From Spongilla lacustris (taxonomy: Eukaryota > Porifera > Demospongiae > Spongillida > Spongillidae): DNA of 64,000 bases. Positions 11,711-22,733 of the stretch are shown here, piece after piece (the first letter of the stretch is position 1; each line of letters opens with the position of its first letter). The position numbers were made by a program, and so were the translations under genes. Where the stretch lies: assembly GCA_949361645.1 (NCBI GenBank), contig OX442419.1, positions 5,542,714-5,606,713 on the forward strand, given 5' to 3'. The notes below the pieces were generated by a model. That model worked only from the letters and a program-made list of their open reading frames with translations. It had not been told where the DNA came from and searched no databases.

Positions 11711-12016
11711 ATGGGTACGGTTGCTCTCCTTCTACATATAATTACGATCTTGTCCTTGTCTTCAGTTAATAGCTCATCAAGGCTTACCAATCAGGGGGGT
11801 TGTGATAATAATAGTGATACATGTAGTAACATTATTCAATTGTTGAAGCTGTTAAGGACAGAGCAGGAGAAATGGCTGAAGAAAACAGGGCAGACAAATA
11901 TACGTCACATGACATCCCAGAATGAGCTTCTAAAAATAATGGCACTATGTGTTGAGAAGCATTGCTGGTCAAATTCAGAATTGTGCATGCCGGTTTGTCA
12001 CAGTTATGATAAATGA
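11711..12016 (+). CDS. hypothetical 101-residue ORF with signal-like N-terminus
   Basis: The first 21 residues are hydrophobic (M-G-T-V-A-L-L-L-H-I-I-T-I-L...), like a signal peptide, followed by a hydrophilic stretch with several cysteines. I recognise no family. Just upstream, 11667-11735 is an imperfect inverted repeat (GAAGGAGAGCAA... / ...TTGCTCTCCTTC) that overlaps the start, so this may be transposon-derived rather than a gene. No TATA box or splice structure supports expression. Confidence 0.2.
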   Translation: MGTVALLLHIITILSLSSVNSSSRLTNQGGCDNNSDTCSNIIQLLKLLRTEQEKWLKKTGQTNIRHMTSQNELLKIMALCVEKHCWSNSELCMPVCHSYDK

Positions 12017-12159
12017 AATGAAACCACAGATGTATCTAACAAAGAGCAGGTTATATTTTGGACTGTAGAATAACCTCGGCATCAATGAAGAGTTTAGAGG
12101 GCTATGCTTGGTGGATTCAATTCAATCACAGCTGATGCTTTAACAGCTGTTATTGAAAC

Positions 12160-12690
12160 ATTATGTTAAGGTGGAAATCAGCAAGCTTCATGGACAATGC
12201 TACAATGGGTGCAGTACAATGTGTGGTTCAAGAACGGGTGCTGCAAAAAGGACCATGGAGGAGGAATGTAGAGCAGTGTATTCGCATTGCTACAGACATT
12301 CGCTGCAAAAGTAATGAAGGATATTCTAGAAACTACGCATGAGATAACAAAGCTCATTTAATTTACACCAAAGAGAAGCTTTTTTTAAAAGCAACAGAAT
12401 GGCTCAAGAGTCTTTACACCAGCCGTGATTGGCAATAGAGTCCTATCTACCACCATGTGGACTGTTAGAAAAGATTCTTTGTGTCAAACAGTTTGCAACT
12501 GAAACTACTTAGCACGCACACATGGGATGAAGCCATTAATGTAGCAAAATAAAGAATGAATATAGTTCAGGCTCAGATGAAGGAATTCAGCTTTCTGTTT
12601 GGGGTCTATCTGGTATTGAGACACACTGATAATCACTACATACAATGTGAAAGAGTGTCTGCTGCTGAAGCTCAAGTGCCATGGTGGTAC
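12160..12690 (+). pseudogene. hAT-like (DUF4371-type) transposase relic
   Basis: In shifting frames the translation shows the order typical of DUF4371/ZMYM-like hAT proteins: a C-Y-N-G-A-S-T-M-C-G block (about 12200), C-Y-R-H-S (about 12285), E-I-T-K-L-I, a W-T-V-R-x-D-S block (about 12460), then Q-x-Q-M-K-x-F-x-F-x-F-G ... L-x-H-T-D-N (about 12565-12630). Several stops and frameshifts show it is inactive. No termini could be found. It ends in a small duplicated segment (CCATGGTGGTACACACT, twice at about 12679-12728). Confidence 0.5.
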
Positions 12691-12864
12691 ACACTATTCA
12701 AGACACAGCTGCCATGGTGGTACACACTTTTCTTTATATGACGTGATGAACGGAAGGAGAAAAAAAATTAAATGGCAGATTTTGGAGCCAATCCTACATA
12801 GGACCCACAGTAGTGGGTCCTGATTAACTGTCTGATCACATGGACACAATAGCCATCAAGATAA

Positions 12865-13292
12865 GGAGGTGACTGTACTCATAGCAAGGTGAGGAGGTGA
12901 CTGTACTCATAGCAAGGTGAGGAGGTGACTGTACTCATAGCAAGGTGAGGAGGTGACTGTACTCATAGCAAGGTGAGGAGGTGACTGTACTCATAGCAAG
13001 GTGAGGAGGTGACTGTACTCATAGCAAGGTGAGGAGGTGACTGTACTCATAGCAAGGTGAGGAGGGGACTGTACTCATAGCAAGGTGAGGAGGTGACTGT
13101 ACTCATAGCAAGGTGAGGAGGTGACTGTACTCATAGCAAGGTGAGGAGGTGACTGTACTCATAGCAAGGTGAGGAGGTGACTGTACTCATAGCAAGGTGA
13201 GGAGGTGACTGTACTCATAGCAAGGTGAGGAGGTGACTGTACTCATAGCAAGGTGAGGAGGTGACTGTACTCATAGCAAGGTGAGGAGGTGA
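12865..13292 (+). repeat. 28-bp minisatellite, about 15 copies
   Basis: Tandem copies of GGAGGTGACTGTACTC followed by ATAGCAAGGTGA, almost identical; one copy near 13060 has GGAGGGG. There is no spacer between copies, so it is a simple tandem repeat and not a CRISPR array. It overlaps no gene. Confidence 0.97.
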
Positions 13293-13654
13293 ATATATCC
13301 TCTGGCCATTCTATTATTGACAACCTTGTAGAGTGCATGCATAATTCATGCACTTCCAATTGCATCTTGACGTTCCTTACCCGGCCTGAAAACACCCATT
13401 CCGTAATATTACTGAATCAATACATGAACTACACCATGGTTACCCCTGCTATCAACAATGCAGCTAGTAAGTATAATGCATGTATGCATGTACATTTACT
13501 TGGGTATTCACTAAATACCTGACCCTACAACCCTTAACCCCCTCGCCCCCCACCGCCCTTAAATATATGATTATATTAACATATTATTAGCTTTCCAGCC
13601 AATAGGACTATCTATGCTTAAGTATAGGTTGGGTGTGTAATAGAATTAGTTTTA

Positions 13655-13890
13655 TTATATAGCTGAGGAAGCATGAGGAAAATGATGGAAATTGCAGGGA
13701 GCTTGGGTGGGTCTGTGTCCCCATGGTTGTTGAAGCTTATGGTGCTTGGGGTGCTGAAGCCATGGAGTCATTGTCACGTCTGGCCTCTCACCTAGCAATC
13801 AGTTCCAGCAAGGCAAAGGCAGCTGTCCTCAATAGCCTTTATGGCAGGCTAAATCTTAATCTCCAAATGCCATGCACTGCTATGCTATGC
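13655..13890 (+). pseudogene. reverse-transcriptase ORF relic, C-terminal fragment
   Basis: Translates to the same C-terminal block seen at 31018-31437 (-): a K-H-E-E-N-D-like start, then E-L-G-W-V-C-V-P, V-E-A-Y-G-A-W-G, L-A-S-H-L-A and L-Y-G-R-L-N-L-N-L. A frameshift separates the first part from the 13723 ORF. It lies just outside the left edge of the 13.97-19.13 kb palindrome. Confidence 0.6.
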
Positions 13891-14659
13891 TGTCTAGATG
13901 CTTTGCCTCGGACATGTAGACTGTTTAGATTAGGTCGTTACATATATATAATATACATGTATATATATGGAACGTTCTATGAGATTTTGATGCTTGTGAT
14001 TTTATATATATATAGCATCCAATTCAAAGCGCTATATCTTCCAAACGGTTTGCACTATTGACTTTCTATTTTCAGCACTTCATACTTAACCATTTCTCTA
14101 TGCTAGAATACATTTTGGGGTCTTGAACTTACTCCGTGCCAGGATTGCAACGTCCGATACCCCACCGGGTTCAAACCCGCCATAACTTTCGGTAGGAGTA
14201 ATCAAATAATCGCTTCAAATTCGGTTTGTAGGTAGGGAGGTCCTATGCCTATTGATTTGTTCTGTTCGTTAATTTTCAGACCATCCGTTACGGAGAAACA
14301 GCTGTGCAAAGTAAGTACACGTTTCCCGCTCGAATCGCGCCTTTATATGTACACGGAACAGTTTCCATTCTCCTGAGTGCATGAATATTCAACTATTCCT
14401 ATAGGGCGTGATAACAACATCTATAAGGTCACCAAACAAACGGGCGGCTGAATTGTAGTGCTTGTTACGGTTGTTTTCGGTGTAGATAAACGATATGGTG
14501 ACGTATAACACGAGTGAAGGCGAGCTCGTCGAGTTTCACTGACGGATGAGTTCGAACTGTACGAATACGACGATCGATATTCAAGATACATTGGACGAAG
14601 ATGGAGAGATTGAGGAAAGGTAGCGATGGCGGTCGTACCACTGACGATGGTGGTTGTGT

Positions 14660-15237
14660 TAGTGATAGGGAGTGAGCAGCCCCTAAATTACCAAAAGAGC
14701 CACCAGCCCCACCCCCACATAGCCAGGGGCTAATGGGGCTAGGCCCTTCACTGCAAGTTCGCTCAGCAGCCCTGGGGCCAAAGAGGCCATCCCCACACAG
14801 CAGAACCACAAGCCTCCTTACTGCAAGTGCACACTATATACCTTTGGAACCATTAAGCCCCATGCTGCAATTTAAATTAATGGCCTCACATTCCAAATAG
14901 TGGAGCCATCAAGTGGAATTAACAGGCCCCATAATTCCAGCAAGGGAGCCACCAGCTAACTTGGCCAATGGAGCTAGCACCCACAATGCCATTGGAGACA
15001 CCAGTCCTCTCGCAAACAGATCATCAGACCCCAACACTGCCAGCAGGGATGTGGCCCTCACAATAATGCCAGTGGAGACGCCAGCCCTCAGGCTGCAAAT
15101 GGAATCGGCTAGCATCCCCAGCAATTTCAGGGTAGCCATGAACTACATGTACCAACAACATGTGATGACCTCACTACCAGATGAACAATTAGCCCTCACT
15201 CCGCAAGTGGACTTAACAGGCCCCACAAACTGGGGCC

Positions 15238-15271
<34 letters not shown>

Positions 15272-16680
15272 TACCTTTCCTTCAATGCAAGTTGAGTCAG
15301 CTGGGATCCCCCACACAGTAGAACCACCAGCCCCCTCACTGCAAGCTCATGAACAATACCAGTGGAACCTGTAAAGTCTACACTGGAACTGAACTTAATA
15401 AAGCCTCACACTGCAGTCCACAGCCCATGGAACCATTCTTACAGAACACCCTCAGCTACCCAGGGTCAGTGGGATAGCCACCACAAAGTCAGTGAAGATG
15501 CCACCCCAAGTTGAGTCAGCAGCCCCCACACAAACAAGGGCCAATAGGGCCAGCCCCACACAATACAACCACCAGCCCCTCTCTGCTCACTTCAAATAAA
15601 GCCACTAGACCCTCTACCAGTACACACTGCAAGTCCAGACAGCAGGCCACACCAGTGGAGCCCTCTCACAGATGGAGCCCAGCAAGGAAGTACCAGCTGC
15701 CACACAACCAGTGGTCAATCGAGCCCCCAGAATAATGCCAGTGGAGAAACCTGCCTCGCACTGCAAATAGATTCAGCAACCCAAAAATTTCAGGGGAGCC
15801 ATGAACTACATGTAAATGTACTTGCATGTACCAAAGAAACCACACATGCCCCCTTCAAACACTATAACAGAACAAGTGGAACTTTAAGCCCTCAGAGCTA
15901 CCTGTCCTTCACTGCAAGTTGCGTCAGCAGTCCATGGGCCAATGGGGGCCATAGAACTACCACTCCGCCTCACTGCAATCACACACTACCTTTGGAACCA
16001 ACTATTAACCCCCATACTGCAAGTGAACTCAATACTGCAAAACCTGACCCCCACACTGCCAGCAAGGGAGCACCAGCTGCCACACAACCAGAGGATCAAT
16101 GCGGCCCCCACTTAATGCCAGTGGAGAAGGCAGCCCTCACACTGGAAATGGAATCAGTAGCCCCAACAATTTCAGGGGACATGTGCATGTACGCACATGT
16201 ACTAATGGAATCACACATGCCCCCCTTCAAACAATAACAATGGAACCAGTGGAACGTTTAGCCCTCATAGCAAGTGGACTTATTCCTTAGCAGCCCCCAC
16301 AGCGCTCCCCCCCCCCCCCACTACCTGTTCTTCACTGAAAGAGGGGGCTAATGGGACCATCCCCACACAGTACAACTACCAGCCTTCCTCATTGCAAGCC
16401 AATGGAACCATTAACTCCCAAGCTGCAATTGAACTTAATAACCTCACACTGCAAGTCCAGTCAAAAGCGCTGCACAACCAGTGGAGCCACCAGCCCTTCC
16501 ACATATGGTGTTATCAGACCGTTCACTGCCAGCGGTCAATGGGGCCCCCATAATAATGCCCATACTCTACAAATGGTTCCCCTTCATGTGTGGGTTACAC
16601 TGGTAGTGAGGAGGCTTGTGACTTTGCTGACAGTGTGGGGTCTGCTAAGTTCACTTGGGAAGAAAGCAAGGTGTGATGCA
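14660..16680 (+). repeat. degenerate tandem array, left arm of palindrome
   Basis: C-rich repeat of roughly 380-660 bp spacing built from phrases such as CACACTGCAAGTGGA, GGAACCATTA, AACAATTTCAGGGG and CACACATGCCCCCC. A 32-bp C tract (about 15240-15271) and a shorter one (about 16308-16319) interrupt it. The translations are proline-, threonine- and serine-rich without domains, so I do not call genes. Confidence 0.7.
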
Positions 16681-16971
16681 TAATATTGTTGCCTTTATGG
16701 ACTGTGCCTACGTGTGCAATTTACATGCAGTTGTATATTCCACATGTTACTTTTATGACATCTAAAATGTTATTTATTGCTACATGTACATAAAGCACTA
16801 GTTTCCAGCAAGAGGGTACATGTACATTTTAGAAAAGAAATGTACAATTCAAACCTTCTTGTAGCCTTGCTTGCCTATATAAACCAACTACCATGGGTGC
16901 AGACCACCCAAAATCATAGTCTCGGCCCCAGACCCAACGGACACAGCTGCGGATGGCATCTCCACTGGCAT

Positions 16972-17171
16972 NNNNNNNNNNNNNNNNNNNNNNNNNNNNN
17001 NNNNNNNNNNNNNNNNNNNNNNNNNNNNNNNNNNNNNNNNNNNNNNNNNNNNNNNNNNNNNNNNNNNNNNNNNNNNNNNNNNNNNNNNNNNNNNNNNNNN
17101 NNNNNNNNNNNNNNNNNNNNNNNNNNNNNNNNNNNNNNNNNNNNNNNNNNNNNNNNNNNNNNNNNNNNNNN
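16972..17171. other. assembly gap (200 N)
   Basis: Exactly 200 N. The same size as the gap at 54754-54953 suggests a placeholder length. It lies at the centre of a palindrome, a place where assemblers commonly fail. Confidence 0.99.
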
Positions 17172-18430
17172 TTAGGGCCCTTGTATGTGGGGGCTGCTAC
17201 GAGAAGGCTAATGGTTCCATGGATCGTGGGGGGCATGTGTGGTACTAGTTCATGGCTCCCCTGAAATTGTTGGGGGTGCCGATTCCACTTGCAGTGTGAG
17301 AGCTGGCATTTCCACCAGCATGCATTGTTGTGGGGGCCCCCCATGAACCCTGGGGAGTTAGGCAGTTGTTGGCTTCCCTGTCTGCTGGTAGTCTGATAAC
17401 TCCTTCTGTAATGGCAGCCCATTGGTATTAACTGGCCCTGCTGTGTGGAGCTAATAAGTCCATTTGCTTCAATGGTTGCAATGATACTGCCCCATATTGC
17501 AGTGATATGAGAATTGGTAGGGGGATGCCCCATTGTACCCTGGGCTGTTGACGCAATGTGCAGTGAAGAACAGGTAGTGGGCAGGAGAGCCATAGGGGCT
17601 GAGTGAGGGCTAATGGTTTCACTGGTATTTTTTTGGAGAGGGGCAGGTGTACGTACAGTACATGTACTTCATGGCTTCCTCTGAAATTGTGGGGACTTGT
17701 ACTTGTACTGTGAGGGCTGGCATCTCCTCCGATATAATACGTATTGACCCCTGTTTGTGTGGGCACCCCTGCAGGCAGTACAGGGTCTAGTAACCCCATC
17801 TGTAAGAGGGCTGGTGGTTCTACTACTTGCAGTGTGGAGGGATTAAATGTAAGTTCGAACTATCGTGAGGCTATTAAGTTCACTTGCAGTCATGGGGGCT
17901 GGTGGTTCTGTTGTGTGGGATGGTTCCATTTGCCTCATTGGCCCCTTGAACTTCCAGTGAATGATCAATAGTAGGGGTGAAGTGACCCCGGGGGCTGGAT
18001 CCAGGGGGGGGGGGGGGGCCTGGATCCAGCTGGTTCTGCTAGATGTACATGTAACCCTCACTGCCACGGTAGTGTTATACGTGAGGGGGCATGTGTGGCT
18101 TCCCTTAGTACAAGTGCATGTAGTTCACGACTCCCCTGAAATTTTGGGGGCTGCCAAATCCATGTGGCTGGTGTCACCCCACTGGTATTGTGGTGGCTGA
18201 CCCCATTGGTTAGCTGGTGGCCCCTGTGTAGTACCTGATATGGGCAGGTGGTTCCACAGGTACTGCTAGTTGGCTGGTGGCTCTGCATGGCATCGGATGG
18301 TTATGTGGAGCTGTTGTCTGGATTTGCAATGTGGGGCTATGAAGTCCACTTTTCAGTGAAGAGGCTATAGCCCCGTAAGTGGGGGTGGGGCTGGAGGCTC
18401 CTTTAGTGATTTAGGGGCTACCTAGACCCT
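17172..18430 (-). repeat. degenerate tandem array, right arm of palindrome
   Basis: Reverse-complement counterpart of 14660-16680: the CCCCTGAAATTGTTGGGG core recurs near 17250, 17670 and 18130. Includes a G tract at about 18005-18018. There is no credible coding sequence. Confidence 0.7.
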
Positions 18431-19130
18431 ACAACCAGCATCGTCAGTGGGACGACCGTCATCACTCCCGTTCTCAATCTTCCCATCTTCATTGATTGTA
18501 CCTTTAATATCGGTCGTCGCATTCGTACAGCTCGAAAACGTCCGCCGAATGAAGTACTACTTAGCTAGCTCGATCGTCTTCAGTAGTTTGATACGTCGCC
18601 ATGTCGTTTATCTACACCGAAGAACAACGAATAACAACAGTGACAGGGACGATCGATTTTTAGAATACTTACCCAGCTCAGTGCAGTATAGGTGTGGCTA
18701 TAAGTTATCGAAGTCTCAGCCCACAGGAAGTAGTTGCATATTCATGTGCTTCGGTGAATGGAAGCGGTTCACGCACGTACAACGGCGCGATTCGAGCGGG
18801 AAACTTGTACCAACTTTGCTCCACTGTATCTCCGTAACGGATTTGATAAAAATTAACGAACAGAACAAATCGATAGGTATAGGACCTCTCTACCTACAAA
18901 CCGAATTTGAAGCGATTTGATTACTCCTACAGAAAGTTATGGCGGGTTTGAACCCGGTGGGGTATAGTACGTTGCAGTACTGGTACGGAGCAAGTGCAAG
19001 AAACCAAAATGTATTTTACTATAGAGAAATGGTGTGGTATGAAGTGTTGTAAATACGAAGTAGATAGCCTAAACCGTTGGGAAGTTATAGCGATTCAAAC
19101 ATAAGGAATTTTTGAACTGACCCATATATA

Positions 19131-20191
19131 ATAATTATAATTATAATTATATATATAAATCTAGCGGTGTATAGAACTGAACGCCAATGCAAATCTACAT
19201 GCTATTTATATAGTAGCCGTATTAATCGCTCTATTGGCTTATTCAGATGGGTAGCTTAGTTGGAACTGCCGGTTGTATATACAGTCCTTGGAATTCTAAA
19301 TTGAATTTAGAAAACTGACAACTGAGTATTTGTTAAATCGCTCCTGGAAGAGAAGCTAGATCAGTATACATCGTGTACCACAATGTGTGTTGGTCCTGGA
19401 AATATTGTAAGGCATCGTGTATCAGGACTACTTTGGAGTTCTCGTAAACAACAATAACAGGTAATTCTTTGCACACTGGGGCATGTATGGTGCCAACTAC
19501 CATGCATGTGCATGTAGATAAATTATGGGCCTAAATGCATCCGTTATCGTTAATCGTTACTGATTTCAGCTGTACAGTGTATGAAACTTTTTTAAAAAAC
19601 TGTCATGCCACTACTTGCCGTTTTGGTGCACACATATTATTATGCTCAGTGATTGTGCATGACCATGCATGTAGTGTTATAAATATTGTTCCTGCGTTTC
19701 TCGTGTTGAGATTTAATTGAAACTTAATCCCTAATAATGGAACTAGAAGAGTACAAATGACCTACTGTACTGCATGCAGGGATGGTACGTTACCAAACTG
19801 TAAGAAAGCCAAATCTGAGTTCTTGTAGAAAGATGAGTCATGATAGTGAAGAAATAAATAAATAAATAAAATCGGGCATCGATCTGAAGCCGGTTAGTTA
19901 CGCACGCGCAACACGTGCATTTCTGGTGATTACAGTGCACCAGAAAGCTGGAAGGTTGTTATATAACAGTGCTCTTGCATGGGCTATATACTGAAAGGGA
20001 GATTATTGCAAGGGCTGCAAATTCAAATATATATATACCTTTTCATCATCTGATGCAACTAACACGGCTAAAAATCCGTGCAACTCAAATTCCATACGAT
20101 TCATGATCCTCACCAAAATGAAGCCATTTTTATCACATGCAAATCTCCACAGCCATTTTGACACAGTTAAACTGATGTATAATATTATGTA
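19131..20191. other. AT-rich non-coding stretch
   Basis: Contains a TAATTATAATTATAATTA-type simple repeat (about 19125-19155) and an (AAAT)n run near 19850. No gene seen. Confidence 0.4.
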
Positions 20192-20193
20192 TA

Positions 20194-22733
20194 CCGGGTG
20201 TCCACGAAAGAACGCAATGCTTTTGAACGGGAATAACTTTTGATAGGAGTATGAAAAAAATCTAATATTTAGAAACTAACAACTTGAGGTTAGGCAAATG
20301 TGTTTACATCATTTTATTTACAAGTTATTAACGATGCTTAATTAACTTTAATAAACACAACAAATTAACAACTTTAAAAGTGAAACCATGTTCAGACACA
20401 CGTTTCGAAGCCAAAAGCAAAATGATCATATTTTTATCACCTTTTGAACTGAAAGTAAGAGGCAACAACTATTTCACCACGGTTACGCATGCGCACTTGT
20501 TACACTTCAGTACATACGCAGGTCCCGTTCCGAGACTAGTGACGCAACCATTAACGGACCATATTAGTTCCACCCCCTTCAACTTGCACATTATCACGTG
20601 CCACTGAGCCCCACCCCCTCGAATTGCTTAATTTTTAATTGTTTTTTTTTAAATTTAGTCTTATAAAGATCTAAGCTATCCTTGTAAAATCATAGATACT
20701 ACCGTACCTGCGGCTGCCGTATTACTACCTCTTCGTAAAAGAAAACATACACCCGCCGTAGGTCATTCATACGGGCGGTGCGCACCAATTAGCGTTCTTG
20801 CTACGTGTTGTGGACGAGATCGAGATTCATTGTCATTCGCCTTACGTACCGGGGTAGTACAGAACCACACTGGAGAATGTCTTCGATGCAAATGGTTGGT
20901 GAGTTAAAGGCACGAACGACTGGGTGCCTATTGGCATACAATGTACGCACGGCCTACGGGTACTAGTACACGCACACATTGGTGCAGTCCATGCATCAAG
21001 CAAACTATACATCCTTTCAGCTAGCTCTAACTGGTATATGCCCGTAACACTAGAGAAGCCGCGTGTATACTGCCTATAGCACCTACTAATATTGAAGCCT
21101 AAGGATTCTTCGTGTGCTGTTTAGTTACTGATGTGTACGTGTGTGAAAAAAAGTGCCGAACTGTTTGAGCATTCTTTTCAACAGTATTCAATGTCATAGG
21201 AACTGTAGATATGGCTCTCAACTGGTATGTATGTGTATTTATGAGTCATGGTGACTTCTGTTCAAATCTGTGATGTGTGCTAAGTCTAATCAGTTTTAAA
21301 ACCAACGTTGTTCATTAAGAAAGAGAGTGAGCAGTTTCACCTACATCAGGACTACTCTTTAGCACTTACAACTGGGCATGACTTGTAAACTAATTCTCAG
21401 ATCTAAATGTAATGTTGAGATGATCTTCAAGTGTCAGTGAATTCTGACTTGGTTGTTTCATGCAAATTTATACCGTTTGTAAAAACAATATGTGGTGTTG
21501 TAGGTGGGTGGTTGAGTAGCTTTGATAAACATTCACATGCTTCTTGTTAGAGCTTAGTATTTTAATACAATTCATTTTGCGTGTTTCCAAAGTATTATTC
21601 TCATGCAATGGAAGCAATTTGCTTATATGCCTGTTTGTCACTAAAGAGCATGTCATTTTGTCATGGAAGGATGAGCCAATAACTTCACTCACAAAATATA
21701 GCTGTTAAAAACCCATGTTTGGTACTTTTGTTACTTTCTACTGTGTGGTTGTCCAATCCAAAACACTCACCCAGTAAGGTTACCCTACCCATCACCTAAA
21801 TACTGATGCAACACTGGAAAATACCTAGTAACCTGATTAAACCTTCAGGCTACCAAATATCTTTTACCCATCACATTCTCGCAGCAACAGGGCAATACAT
21901 TTTAAATTCACACCAGCTAGTAACCTCTCTTCCAGCAGTTGTTTGAACAAATACAATATTTATCCTCCAGTGATACTCGAGGCTTTTGAACCAACATACA
22001 CATCACATACTAACAACCTAAATACGTAATACTTTGCCATGGCTTGAATGTAATTGATCTTAAATGTACACTCTTACTAGTGCCTTAAAAGAACGAACCC
22101 ACTTCATACATGCATGCATGCAGCTACGCAAATTTACATGCCATATCAAAAATTGTCACACCCCACCCAGATATCAAATAATTTCTGAATAACCATAACA
22201 TTACATCCTAACACACACACTCAAACACAAAAACACAAACAACACACACCCAAGCGCCCACACATCACACAAATGCGTACACATACACATACACACATAC
22301 ACACAAACAAAAACACACACAATCACACACACACAATCACACACACAAACAAACAAACAATGGATACTCCAAAAACTCAAGGCTTTCGAACCAACACACA
22401 CATCACATACCAACAACCTAAATGTAATACTTTGTCATAATTTGAATGTAATTGTTTATAATCCCATTCCTGACTTTAACGTACACTCTTATTAGTGTCT
22501 GATGCAGTGTCTTAAGAACGAACCCACTTGATATGCATGTAGCTACGCAAATTCACACGCCATATTTATCATCTCAAAACACCTACCACATTGTCACACC
22601 CTATGCAATAAAATATTCTGAATAACCTTGAAATGTTACATCCTTACACACACATACACACACAAACACATACACACACACACACACACACACAAACACA
22701 TACACACATACACACACACACACACACAAACAC
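20194..22733 (+). repeat. left inverted arm of the giant element
   Basis: The first 1.8 kb match 29190-30940 in reverse complement almost throughout. Inside that come two CA-rich tandem units (CA runs at about 22200-22360 and 22646-22732), each preceded by the shared phrase around AACAACCTAAAT...GTAATAC and followed by TTACATCC. Reading frames made of H-T-H-T are microsatellite translations. Confidence 0.85.

Larger units (their letters stand above)
13965..19130. mobile_element. large palindromic element with inverted tandem-array arms
   Basis: The sequence from about 14010 inward matches, in reverse complement, the sequence from about 19090 inward. Landmarks include CTATATCTTCCAAACGG / CCGTTGGGAAGTTATAG, CACCGGGTTCAAACCCGCC / GGCGGGTTTGAACCCGGTG, and TTTCCCGCTCGAATCGCGCC / its complement. 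Outer arms are 14010-14660 and 18430-19095. Inner arms carry a degenerate repeat with its conserved AATTTCAGGG-type core near 15125, 15788 and 16170 (+) and near 17250, 17670 and 18130 (-). A 200-N gap sits near the centre (16972-17171). No transposase ORF is visible, and the exact ends and any target duplication are unclear. The ORFs here are repeat translations. Confidence 0.75.

Noticed and set aside
12865..13292. Regular 28-bp repeat array resembling CRISPR
   Set aside because: Copies are directly adjacent with no spacers, and the genome is eukaryotic.
14165..14185. GGGTTCAAACCCGCC, resembling a tRNA B box (also inverted at 18945-18965)
   Set aside because: It is a palindromic phrase in the palindrome arm; I could not fold a tRNA cloverleaf or find an A box at proper spacing.
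16777..17593. ORFs of 103-254 codons spanning the first gap
   Set aside because: Reading frames are carried through 200 N; the same applies to ORFs over 54754-54953.
18447..18920. 157-codon ORF in the right arm of the palindrome
   Set aside because: The mirrored arm (14180-14640, minus) is broken by stops where this is open, and no domain is recognisable; likely chance in repeat sequence.
20380..20607. 75-codon ORF conserved in both arms of the giant element
   Set aside because: Conservation follows from near-identity of the arms; the composition and the relative at 6869-7098, which is not open, argue against a protein.
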